Assembly: GCA_904063045.1 (NCBI GenBank)
Contig: CAJFCJ010000047.1
Coordinates: forward strand, 104,643 to 135,440
Source: Dimorphilus gyrociliatus
Lineage: Eukaryota > Annelida > Polychaeta > Dinophilidae
Direction: 5' to 3'
DNA length: 30,798 bases
This document shows, one piece after another, positions 1-10,204 of the stretch. Both the position numbers and the translations under genes were made by a program. The notes beneath the pieces were generated by a model, which worked only from the letters and a program-made list of their open reading frames with translations, made no database searches and had not been told where the DNA came from. Each line of letters starts with the position of its first letter. Within the stretch, counting starts at the first letter, position 1.

Positions 1-248
1 ATTACATTTGTGATAAAATAAACTAAAAATTAGGGAGAGTCTTCTTTTTTTTTCATTCCAATCATATTTATTGTTAGCCAATCTGTTTAAAATTTTAAAT
101 AATGAAATTTTTAAGATGATTGTAAAAAAAACAAAAAATAATTAGATTAACTGCCATCTGATGCAATTTTGATTTCATTACAAAATTTTAAAAATGATTA
201 AAGATAAACACTAAACACTTTTCTTAATCATTTTAGATAAAAGACGCG

Positions 249-793
249 ATGAAGATATTTCTAAATTTTATCTTTCTCTTCAAATTTACTCTTTCATTCT
301 ATAATGTTTTCATACAGTATGGTGTGAAATATCATTTCCTATCTAAAACTACAGTATGTGATGAGTATTCTTGTAGGGGAAAAGTTAAAATGACAGTAAA
401 AGGGATAGATTATATACCAATGTTTAACAAGAAGGAATCAGCTAGGCTTAATTTTGAAGATATCTGTTTAGATTTGGGTTTTGATTATTTCAATACTTTT
501 CTTTACGAATGCAATTTTGAAGGTTTTATGTTAATTTTTATGAAAAGAAAATAAAAAAGTTTTTCAAAATGTTTTCATGTTTGTGCATTATTTTTTTCTT
601 TAAAGATTATGATAGTTATCAAAGAATTTATGCCAGTTGCATCTATCCTCCTCTACCCTGCTCTTATGTTACATATCGTCCTTATAGGTGGAAATATTTC
701 GAACCTTGTATTCAATGCTTTAAGACTAATAGAACTTGTAAGCATACTTTTCAATAACCAATGCCAAAATATGATGAATGTCATCATTCATTG

Positions 794-827
<34 letters not shown>

Positions 828-3800
828 TCTCTGTCAGTCCTCTACACATTTCTAATTGATGGAGATAGACTTCATAAGAAAGATATAATTTATGCAAGAT
901 TTAATAAAACATCTTACAATTTCTATTTTGCAAAGAATGAAAGTTTAACAGAATTATGCCTTGATGGATTCTTTTTTGAAAAAACTGGATTTTTCCGTAG
1001 AAATGAAATTATTCATAAAGAATACATTTATACTTTTGAAGAGAATACATTTAAAAGAATTTCATTTAACAAAACTTTCAAATTCAATGTCACTTGTCCA
1101 GTTTCTACACAATTCAATATGAAATTTGAACTTTTTGATGCTAGTAAATTTTTTGGAAGACATTTAAAAAAGAAAGTTCTTGTAACCTGGTTAAATCATT
1201 CTCCAGTTGTAATTCAAATTCGAAAAAGAATCAAAAAACACGATCAGTATGATATAATAAGAACAGCGTGCAATCATTTCTCTCTTGTACCTGTAATCAC
1301 TGAAAATCAAAACAACTCCATAGTTGTTGATACAAGTGATTTTTATTTGAAACAAACACTAATTAAATGTAATGAAGGTTCACTGACACTTTTTGAATGT
1401 TACTTTCCATTGAACAAGAAAAGAGACAAAATAAAATATACTCTACACTTTGTTTGCATTGAGGAATCTATTGCAAACTTTCCAAAAATATTTACTCAAG
1501 GTTTTATTCATCATATCAGTGTTTTTTCTTTTTGTTTACTAAAGCAGAATGTATATATACCAGTTTTGTTTCTCCATAGGTTTTGAAATATTATTAAAGG
1601 TTCAAGAGACAAAAATTAGCCAAGATGTAGAAATTTCAGGACCGTTGCTTGTAAAATACTATAATGTTTGGTTCAATGTACAAACATCATATATGCAGAG
1701 GCATACTGCAAATGTTAGTAAATCCAAAGAGATATTCTTTAAGAGCAAATAAAATATGCCTATTTATACAGGTAATATGTTCCAGTTTTGGTTATAATTC
1801 TGGATATTTATTTTCAACTAATTCTCAAGAAGAGATAATACTAAGAGGAACACTTTTCTCAATTTATTGTTCAAGAATTGTGTCGTCTATTGATGATTGT
1901 GAATTTGATAATTTTTTGGATGTAAATCATTATTATTATGAAGTTAATTCTTTCTTAAGATGTTCAATGGAAAAACAACTTGGTAAATCTTTTTCAGATT
2001 TGGCCATTTGGCCTAACACTTTTGTAATTTTTTCAGATTGTCCTCAAATAAATGATGCTCAAGAATTTTCAATTGAATATAACTGCTATTATGTTTTCTC
2101 GATTAGAACTGCAAAACACCCTAAAGCAATTAATGGGTTTTGTGAAAATTATGGATTAAAAGGACTTTCATTGCATTCAAATAATGAAGCCATCCATTTT
2201 TTAAAGTTAACAAAAAAATTTAATAAGAAAATATCAGTTCTAACTGGTGCAATACAATAATTGTATTATTAATTGAAAAATTAATTAGGATGGTTTTATA
2301 TTTCAGTATTAAGTTCCAAGGAAGTTGAAGATGTTAGTGGCAATATTATAACTATAAATAGTTTTAATATATCATATGATATAATTGGTAATACTTGGAC
2401 TGAAACAAAGTTAATAATTCATTCATAGCTTTTGGAGAAGAAAGAGCAGGAGTGTACAGCCGCCCGACAAAAATATCCATATAAGAAAAATACTTGGGGT
2501 TTACTTTAATCAAACTTCAACTCATTTGTCAATATGAAGTATAACAAACAGATAACAGAGCTGGTGAGGTGGTAAAATAGACGAATGATCTATGATGAAC
2601 TCCAAGAGGATTTGAATATCCCTAAGTTTTCATTGCAATATATTTGTGAAAATAAAAGAGATGAAAGAGCCGATATGAGGGGGAGGCCATCAAGACTAGC
2701 TAAAAAAAACATAGTCTCTAATCAAGAGAGAATGTACATGACTGCAAGGTAGAAAGGTGTTTGTTAATGCCAACATACTAAAAAAAATTCTCAGTCTGGA
2801 GGTCTCAATAAAGAGAGTTCTGCATGAACCAGGCGAGCAGCTATCTTGCTATTCCCAAACTTTATCCTCTCTCAGCAAGTGCTAAAAGTAACATATTGGC
2901 AATACCAGGTGGATGGGTCCAGCAACAAATAAATTATGATAATGAGTCATCTTTACAGGTGAGATTTTCCTTGACAATCCAGATGTGGCAGTTAGGTGAT
3001 ACACTGAGACTGTCAAAGGACGAGCTTCTTATTGATGGATGAGGAGTGATAGTGTGGGGTTGTATATCCTCAGCTGGAGAAGTTTTCATACAAAGATTTC
3101 ATTCATTCAGGGAACAATTTTCTAGTATTTAGGGGGAAAATTGGAGAAAACTTGATCTGGCAGAAGGACAATGCACCACCACACACTTCTAGTGTAACTT
3201 TAGAGACACTAAATGGAAGAAAGAGTGTGGCAAGTTATTGTATTGTAAAAATAAGGAAATGGAATTGACAATTAACTCTGTAGCAAACATAAAACATAGA
3301 AATTAAAAAAAAAACAATGACAAACTAAGTAACCAACCTTATATGATATATACTTTGATTTTTCATATATGAATATTTTTGTCTGGGGCTGTATTTCCTG
3401 CCTTATTTTCTCTTGATAATATATCCTCGCTTGTCTTAAATTAATCATAGATTGCATTTACATTTCAGTAATAAGAATAGACAGTTAATTATGGGAAATA
3501 GAATGGAAGAATTTGATAGAAATGATACCTGTCTTTTTATTGATGTTGGCTTGAGAAGTTTCAAAATTCAATGGCTGAAATGTGAAGTTTTTCCAGCTTT
3601 CTATGCATTTTGTAATATTCACATTGGTTAGTTGGCCACCTTTTAATAAACTATTAAAGACAATGTAATAAAAAATTTGAATTATCAAGATCCTCTACAT
3701 AAACCACCCAAAATTGAAGAATGTAATAGTGTTGACACGCCATCATTGTGTAATGAATATTCTATTCTGTGTGAAATTGATATGATATGTATAAGTATTA

Positions 3801-4502
3801 TCTTGAAATGTGATGGAAATTTTGATTGTCAAGATAAGACTGATGAAAAGAATTGCTCAACTATAAAACAAATAATTTATCCACAATCAAATCAGTTAAT
3901 TAATCCATTTTACATGTGTAATTATTTTCAAGACTACTCTTCAGCTGAGGATGAAAAGTTTTGTTGTAAGTTATTGATTTATTCATTTGTCTATTCACTA
4001 ATTAAATAATTAGTGTAACAAAATATTTCATGTTTCTTTCATTCTTTTTAACAGTTTTTCCAAATTGTAAAGAAAATGAAAGGTAAATTATATAAAGAAT
4101 AAACCTTTATCATTTAACTTTATACAATAAAACAAATGTAAAATAGAAAATGCTTAAATCATGAATGCATCTCTATTGAAAAGTTTTGCGACAATGAACG
4201 GGATTGTATTGATTTTAGTGATGAAAAATGCTATGATAGTTTGTAAAATATATTCTCTGTTGTATATATATATATATATATATATATATTTGAGTCATAT
4301 TAAAAGGGACAAAGGATATTTGACTCCATCATGCAATTACAGTTGGGTGAATTGCCATAATCTGTGATAAAAACATTGAATATTAAATTTTTAACCAGCT
4401 CCACACTGACACTTCTTCCCCAATAAATCTACATGTTGGTCTTACTTTAAAAAGTCAGGTCCAAATGTTACAAAATCCTAGAGACTTTTGATATGACCCT
4501 GG

Positions 4503-4536
<34 letters not shown>

Positions 4537-7287
4537 ATCTAGACAGACACTGAATTGTTTCATTTAAATATGAAGAAGGTTGTAGCAAACACCAATACAA
4601 ATGTCCAAATGAGAAATGTATTCCAAATTTTTATGAATGTGATTTTAAAATTGATTGTAAAATGAACACTGATGAACAGTTCTGTCCATTATATGATTTG
4701 GCAACTAATTTACTGAATGAAAAAAGACTTAATGACAGTTTGATGTATAATTCAAAGATTGGTAAAAATCACTCCTGTTTAGTCAGCTACAATTCAGCCG
4801 GATATCTTCTAACAAAAACTAATGCTCCTTTCAATGAACTAAAATTTTGTGACCAAGGTCATAATTGCCAATGTGGACAGCTGAAATGTAGAAAGCATAA
4901 TTATTGTGTTAAAATTGATCAAATTTGTGATGGAATAAGCCATTGTTTAGAAGGAGATGATGAAATTTCATGTGGTAATAAAAATAAAATAACAAAGTAA
5001 AAATTAATAAAAATTTATTCATTTTTTAAAAGATCTATTCAAACCAAAAGGATTTTTCAAATGTAATCATAAAAGAAAATTTATTAAAATATCTCAAGTT
5101 TGTGATGGAATACTTGATTGTTCTACTGCAATTGATGAACAAATTTGCGATAGTTTTTTATGCCCATTTTCTTGCAGTTGTAAAAGTCCCCTTCAAGCAA
5201 TCTGTACCAATATCATGCCATCATCTATTCCAGTTGGAATGAAATATTTAACAATAGTTAATCCAACTAGAATAAAAGAAAACAACAATAATAGAATACA
5301 TTATGCAATGACATTTTTGAATGTATCGTATGGAAAATTATATTACAAAGATATATCATTGAAATATTTCCCAAATTTAAAAATCATTGATCTAGCTGGA
5401 AACAAATTAAGTAATTTCTCTAGAAAACTATTTGCCAATTCATTAAATTTACATATTTTGGACTTGAGTTGGAATTCTTTTCAAGAGATAACAAAATTTA
5501 CATTTAAGGGCTTTAATTCAATTTTCCATCTAATTCTCTCTGGCAATAGAATAAAGTTGTTAAAGAATGATTGTTTTAGAGATCTTGAACATTTAGTATC
5601 TTTGGAATTGAATGGAAATAAACTTGAATCAATAGATAAACATATATTTCCAATTTCAAACAATATAAAAGAACTATCAATCTATTTGAAAGATAATTTT
5701 CTACATTCAATGAATAGTGAATTATTTCAAAATCTAAATAAATTAGAAAATTTGAAAACAAGCCATAAACACATTTGCTCCTATGCAAATATTTATAGAA
5801 AATTGGAAAAGTGTACTTGGATTATTTCAATTAGGCAATTTCAAAGACATTTCCTACTTATAACTGTTGTAAAGTTGTTACTATTGGTGATAAGTTGTAT
5901 ATCACTAATTTGTATATTTTTTCAAATTTTCTCAATGTATTATTTAATGAAAAGCAATAATTCTAAAGTATTTATTATGATTAATGATGTTATTCTAATA
6001 TTTCATCTGACATTGTTAACATTTTCAATTGATTTTCAAAATGGCAACTTTAGTAAACATTACAATTTATTTATAAAAACAAAGTTATGTGCCATTTCTC
6101 ATTTTACAATCAATTATTCAATATTGTTTCAATATCTTGTTCATATGTCATTTTATGCTTATAAATTAATATCATTGAATTTTAACTATAAAAGAATAGT
6201 CAGAATACAGATATTCATTCAGCCTATATGCAGCCTTACATCAATAATCATTAATATTCCTATATTAATAATTTTTGAGGTAAAGTTTAATATCAGATTA
6301 TTTACAAAATATTTGAAATAAAAAATTTAAAAAACAGAAGAATTTACAGCAAAATTACATTCATGAATGTTCAATTCTACTTTTGACATTTAGGAAAAAT
6401 TCATCTATATTTATCTTTATTAACTTGTCAATACTTTGCATATTTTTTCCACTTTTTAGTTTAAGCATTATACTAATTAGAAATGTGGTTTTTGAAAAAT
6501 TATTAAAGCCTACAAATGAAAAAATTATAATAATTTATTCACTTTTACATTTAATAAATTTTCTCTCATCTCAAATTTATGGTAGGCAACATAAATACAA
6601 GAATACTATTTTCTAATCACTATTTTCTCTCTCTCTCAAACTCTAGATATTGTTTTAAAAGGAGATGAAAAACACATTGAATTTAAATTTATAAAAGTTG
6701 TATTTTTTCTACCTGGATTTTTTGCTTCTTTTTATATGTTGAAATTTCATGAAATTAAAGAAACATTTCACAAATATATTAAATTAAGAAAGTTTCAAAG
6801 TGAACAAAAAATCTATAAACAAAGAGTTTTTCCTGGTAAGATTAATCCATTGTTTTCTAAAAAGAAATTTCACTTTTTAATCTCATTTCAAAAAACACCA
6901 AATCAGTTATAGAGATTTGTGTATATTTTATTTCCAGAAGGAAAAATTTGCAATTCTCATTTAATAAATTACCATCAAAAATCTTTTTAGTCAAAAAAAA
7001 ATTACAAGAAATTATTAAAGTAATAGTGTTTGTGCACAAAAGGAATGTCTACTTTCAAGGCAAAATTGAGCATATTCTTGAAATTGAAACAGTAAGGAGA
7101 AGAGATTGCATGATGTTCTTTCCTCTTCTTTCATTTGGTTTCTCTCTTTTATTAGGATAATGGAAATTTTACAGACGTATTAAAAAAGTTGGCGTCCATT
7201 GAAAATAAGAAAGAAAATATCAATGATTTTGGATTGCTGGTAAAAACAATATTGCAAAAATTTCATTTACAAAAACTTTCTCGTTGA
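249..7287 (+). CDS. Chimeric SRCR / C-type lectin / LDLa / LRR seven-transmembrane receptor with kinase-like tail (16 exons)
   Basis: Exons: 249-522, 606-737, 838-1500, 1580-1713, 1772-2246, 2307-2409, 3469-3626, 3690-3965, 4055-4082, 4147-4238, 4579-4974, 5033-6279, 6350-6581, 6647-6835, 6913-7091, 7156-7287. Apart from the 4238/4579 junction, which is weak, joins use GT-AG sites with matching phase; the total is 4710 nt (1569 aa). Order: signal peptide (MKIFLNFIFLFKF); four diverged SRCR-like units (about 35-460; clearest is the last, with ANVICSSFGYNSG); C-type-lectin-like domain (about 495-645, ending NDTCLFID...WLKC...FC); five LDLa repeats (about 655-945, for example CDGNFDCQDKTDEKNC); cysteine-rich LRR cap and LRRs (about 945-1140); seven hydrophobic segments (about 1180-1450); kinase-like tail. 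LDLa+LRR+7TM is the type C LGR plan (GRL101, relaxin receptors). I infer a plasma-membrane receptor; its ligand is unknown. Alternatively, the SRCR/CTLD part and the LDLa-LRR-7TM part are two genes, but phase continuity across 3627-3689 argues against that. Confidence 0.75.
790..837 (+). repeat. (CT)n microsatellite forming an intron polypyrimidine tract
   Basis: A run of CT dinucleotides (about 795-821) followed by TTTCTC variants leads directly into the acceptor CTGTCAG at 831-837. It lies in the second intron of the receptor gene (738-837). The exon after it joins in phase to the exon ending at 737. Confidence 0.85.
2420..3260 (+). pseudogene. Degenerate Tc1-like transposase relic inside a receptor intron
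   Basis: The plus strand carries fragments of a Tc1/mariner-superfamily transposase interrupted by stops and frame changes. They are an N-terminal helix-turn-helix part (YNKQITELVRW, MIYDELQEDLNIP), a GRPSRLAKK linker near 2680, a first-acidic-residue region around YDNESSLQ (2935-2955), VIVWGCISSAGEVFI near 3047-3090, and WQKDNAPPHTSSVTLETLNG near 3160-3220. These follow the order of Tc1 transposases, in which the DDE/D residues lie in the last three blocks. The relic sits wholly inside the 2410-3468 intron that splits the C-type-lectin-like domain and makes that intron about 1 kb, against 60-100 nt for most others. Terminal inverted repeats were not found. Confidence 0.75.
4262..4527. repeat. 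Two (TA)n microsatellites in one receptor intron
   Basis: Alternating TA tracts occur at about 4262-4289 and 4504-4527, inside the intron between the second and third LDLa exons (about 4239-4578). The 210 bp between them shows no reading frame that continues the receptor. This is the least certain junction of the gene model: the donor that keeps phase is GTTTGT at 4239. Confidence 0.8.
6913..7287 (+). other. Kinase-like cytoplasmic tail of the receptor (last two exons)
   Basis: These two exons (6913-7091 and 7156-7287, about residues 1466-1569) follow TM7 and read in phase with it if the acceptor at 6911-6912 (TTATAG) is used. The alternative acceptor at 6936-6937 gives a different frame that stops at 6990. 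The chosen frame resembles the middle of a protein kinase: a beta5/hinge-like ICVYFISR, an alphaE-like LQEIIKVIVFVHKRN, then the catalytic-loop position reading YFQGKIEHIL where active kinases have HRDLKxxN, and an alphaF-like INDFGLLVKTIL. The catalytic Asp is replaced by Gly, no DFG motif is seen, and the N-lobe is absent. If it is kinase-derived, it is a truncated pseudokinase. The assignment rests on eye alignment only. Confidence 0.45.
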
Positions 7288-7337
7288 ATACAATTTTCTC
7301 AAAATACTATATTGCTAATGTGTTTAACACTGGGGCC

Positions 7338-7524
7338 GACAGAAAACGTCCCCAAGTGAGATTTTTGAAAGCAACATTTCGGATTGAAAAATGGTTAGGG
7401 TGAGTGAAGTAGCCATTGATTTGTAGTTAGGGGGGGGGTTCCTTCTAATGGTCAGGGGTAATCAAAAAGGTTAGGGAGTGACAAGGGCTAGGGTTAAATC
7501 ATGCATTTGGGGACGTTTTCTGTC
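7338..7524. mobile_element. MITE-like element with perfect 17-bp terminal inverted repeats
   Basis: GACAGAAAACGTCCCCA at 7338-7354 is the exact reverse complement of TGGGGACGTTTTCTGTC at 7508-7524. The roughly 150 bp between them is noncoding and includes a G9 run at about 7430. The same terminal sequence, with one or two changes, ends the MULE at 25070 and 27648, so this looks like a short non-autonomous derivative of that family. Target duplications are not obvious. Confidence 0.7.
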
Positions 7525-7663
7525 ATAACCGTTTACACTAGATAATTAATTTATACAGTATATTAAAAACTAATTCTACTCGGTAAAGAAACTTTTGAAT
7601 GTTTAAATTCTCTCTATCAACCAGTTAGAATAGTCTTGAAAAAGGTATCTGAAAAAGGGGGTT

Positions 7664-7770
7664 GATGGAAAATGTCTACAAATTAAATTTTTGGATATTG
7701 GAGTTTTGACTGAAAAATGATTAGCAGGAATAAGATAGCTATTGATTTTTGGTTTACAAAATCAACATTT
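7664..7770. repeat. Diverged second copy of the MITE left half
   Basis: GATGGAAAATGTCTACAAA at 7664 resembles the element end GACAGAAAACGTCCCCAA. The following sequence (CTGAAAAATGATTAGC, then ATAGCTATTGATTT) parallels 7388-7425 (TTGAAAAATGGTTAGG, then GTAGCCATTGATTT). No matching right end was recognised. It lies immediately 5' of the first surviving exon of the decayed gene at 7795. Confidence 0.5.
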
Positions 7771-7794
7771 TAACAACATGTTTATTGTTTGAAG

Positions 7795-9411
7795 ATGGTG
7801 ATGGGTCTAGTTCAACTAAAGCAAAATTTGAAGCAGAATCCTATATGTCTGAAAATACAAGAAATATAGGATTTAATGAGATTTCTATCTTTGCATTTGA
7901 ATATGAAAATGGTAGGAGAATATTGTAAAAACAAAAAAATGTTTCTAAAATGTCTTATCCTATTGATTTACAATTATTATTAAACTTTTTCAGTTGTGGA
8001 CAGAGAGGAAAAACTTTTAAACACAGCTTTCAAACATGAAGGAGCTAGCTGTAGTGCATCAAGTTCAAGGTCAACTTTTGAATGTATCAATGCACTAGAC
8101 CGAGACAATAAGAAAGCCTGGAGTCCAAATTGTGATGTGTCTGACTCTTTAAAAGGGTCATGCATAAATCATTACATTGACATAGCATTAGCATTTCCTG
8201 CAGTACCAAAACTACTATGCCTATCAAATGGGTATTTAATCATTATTATTAACATAATTGTACATTTTTGGCTGTTATATCCACCATATTTATATATTTT
8301 TGACAACAGATACAAATTTATTAATGGAATAAAAATCATTAAAGTTGAATGGAGTTCAGGATTTATTCAGACTGTAAATCTTCCTGATGTTAATGCTGGT
8401 GAGAGATACTGCTTTAATTATACAAATTCTTTTGAAATAGAGCATGGACTAAAACTTACCATTATGGATGTTTACATTGACAAAAATGTTGGATTTCAAT
8501 ATGTGAATGTTTTTGTAAAAGGTAAAAAAAATATTCAGATTAGGGTCAAGGTTAGGGTTAATATTTATTAAAATAATCTCTCTATATAGATTCTACCAGT
8601 TGGATATATTTAATTCAATCTGAAAACTTTGTTGCTTATCACCTATCAGCTGACATTTACCAGAATTTTAGGGCTATAAAATTTCAGATTTTAGGTGTAG
8701 ATCTAGGTCAATCAGATGACTGTTCATCATTTGTAATTGCCTTCAAAAGTGAAACATCAATCCAATAACAAGAAAATTTCATCAATGGAAGTAACTAATC
8801 AACCTTCAGTACAAATAAGTTCATTACCATTGTTTAGTTGTGATAATTGGAAAAATTTCTGGCTAGAAATTTCAGAAAATCATATAACATTTGGTTTGGG
8901 TTTGGAATATGGTATTTCTAGATTAGCAACTATCTCATCAGCCATATCTATCAATCCAAGACAAATCCTGTTTAAAAATGGTTTGTCAAATATGATGAAT
9001 GGAGTGTAGTTTTGAGACTAAGCCTTCATTTTACCATTATTCTACAGATGGAATAAGACTGGAAAGCTTGTATCATGACTGCACTGAAAAAGAATATTAT
9101 AAAGCAATTGATCCATTTACTCATACATGCATGCCATTAAAGAACAGAAACCATTTATTTTCTTACAAACAGTCAAATGGAAATGGTTTTAGAAGCAATA
9201 ATACTTATTCTACAATTGTATTTAAAAAAATGATACACTTTTGGGGGATTTTAATGTGAATGTCTTCTTAAAGTTGGATAATATTAAAGGAAAATTATGT
9301 AAGAAGCAGCAGAAAATGATTAAAAAAAATTCTTTTTTCTATTTTCCATTTAAATGTAAAGCAAGTAGTAATAAAGAATTAAATTTGGAATGTCTCTTTG
9401 TGATGTTATAG
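7795..9411 (+). pseudogene. Decayed copy of the discoidin-like / FAMeT-like secreted gene
   Basis: Exons 7795-7911, 7994-8231, 8310-8521, 8590-8980 and 9048-9411 join in phase and align module by module with the inverted gene at 18240-16257. The modules are the end of a first unit (GFNEISIFAFEYEN), a galactose-binding/F5-8-type-C-like unit (NTAFKHEGASC...ALDRDNKKAWSPNC...KVEWSSGF), a Methyltransf_FA-like unit (CDNWKNFWLEISENHITFGLG), and a cysteine-containing C-terminal module. Two frame breaks occur: one between about 8756 and 8790 (TSIQ then a stop; homology resumes one base out), and one at a G5 run at 9243-9247. The 5' exons are missing, replaced by MITE-like sequence. I infer a pseudogene; indel errors in the assembly could explain the frame breaks but not the missing 5' end. 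Confidence 0.6.
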
Positions 9412-9778
9412 TAACCTTTTAATCAGCTTTTTCCACAATCTCTCTACATTGCTATTCTTTAAAAAAAGATAAAAAATATCAATCTTCTGCTAGTGTGCTG
9501 TTTTTGCTCTCATCTTCTTTTTCCTATTCATCTGTGTTTTTATCTTGGTTGATGTATTATTGAACAACAACAGAAACATATTGCTTTAATTATTCATTTA
9601 GTATAGACTTATTTAAATGAAGAAGAAACTTGAACACCAATTCCTCTCAAGTAATTATTTATTGTATTTGTAAAAACGATTTTTAGAACATTTTGATAAT
9701 GTTTTGCATAGATTTTATTATTTTTCACAATCATTTATATAATATCTTGAGAAAATTTTTATCACTTTTGATGATATT
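9412..9778. other. Intergenic, no gene seen
   Basis: AT-rich sequence between the decayed gene and the small minus-strand ORF. No coding frame, RNA gene or clear repeat was recognised. Confidence 0.6.
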
Positions 9779-10204
9779 TCAAAATTTGTCACTGTTTTCA
9801 TTCTCCAAATCAGCAATACCTGAATTCATGCCAAAAGTTTTTAAATAAAATTTATCATACTCATCATACCAGTTTTTCTTGTGATTTGTATGTTTTTCTT
9901 TCAAATTTATCTTCTGCTTTTTATCTTCTAAAGAATTGTTGGAAATTTTACAGGATATGGAATTTTTTTGAGGAAAAGGCTTCCATCCATCTTTGACAGT
10001 TTTCAAGGAAACTTTTTCAGCTGTTGATGGAAAATTTTTACTATGCAATATCAGTCGTCTTAGACGCATTAACATGTTTAAATATCCAAGATTTTTGGCA
10101 TTGAGAATCATTTTTAGATATCTTTTCTCAGTTGTATATTTACAATTGATACAAGTATTTGCCGCTAAGTTTTCTTTAACCTTTTTGCTTGTAACAAAGC
10201 TCAA
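9779..10204 (-). CDS. Unrecognised small basic protein (hypothetical)
   Basis: An uninterrupted 141-codon frame. It is rich in Lys and Asn, has one CxxC pair (NTCINCKYTTEKRY), an N-terminal stretch rich in Leu/Arg (NMLMRLRRLIL) and a charged C-terminus (NWYDEYDKFYLKTF). The frame stays open further upstream, from about 10230 (LFGRLLRQLLSFVTS), so the true start or an upstream exon may lie there. I do not recognise the family. Its composition is consistent with a real protein rather than random AT-rich sequence, but there are no introns and no paralogue in the window. It could also be the last exon of a larger gene. Confidence 0.35.
   Translation of the reverse strand: MSFVTSKKVKENLAANTCINCKYTTEKRYLKMILNAKNLGYLNMLMRLRRLILHSKNFPSTAEKVSLKTVKDGWKPFPQKNSISCKISNNSLEDKKQKINLKEKHTNHKKNWYDEYDKFYLKTFGMNSGIADLENENSDKF

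Noticed and set aside
609-837. Coding through the (CT)n tract as a poly-Leu/Ser stretch
   Set aside because: The other frame of 606-737 gives a cysteine-rich chain, with donor and acceptor in matching phase around the tract; the LSLSLS run is intronic.
2460-2485. GACAAAAATATCCAT near the Tc1 relic as another MULE-family end
   Set aside because: Only partial similarity to the terminal motif and no partner in inverted orientation was found.
5215-6321. A stand-alone 368-residue LRR-receptor gene starting at the ATG at 5215
   Set aside because: The frame is open and in phase upstream through the LDLa exon at 5033 and continues by splicing at 6279 to 6350, so this is an internal exon of the larger receptor.
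6938-6990. Receptor ending at the stop at 6988-6990
   Set aside because: It is possible with the acceptor at 6937, but the acceptor at 6912 gives a continuous, kinase-like frame through two more exons. Kept as an alternative in the findings.
8530-8560. TTAGGG-like words here, at 7490 and at 30190-30245 as telomeric repeats
   Set aside because: Only isolated imperfect copies, no tandem array.
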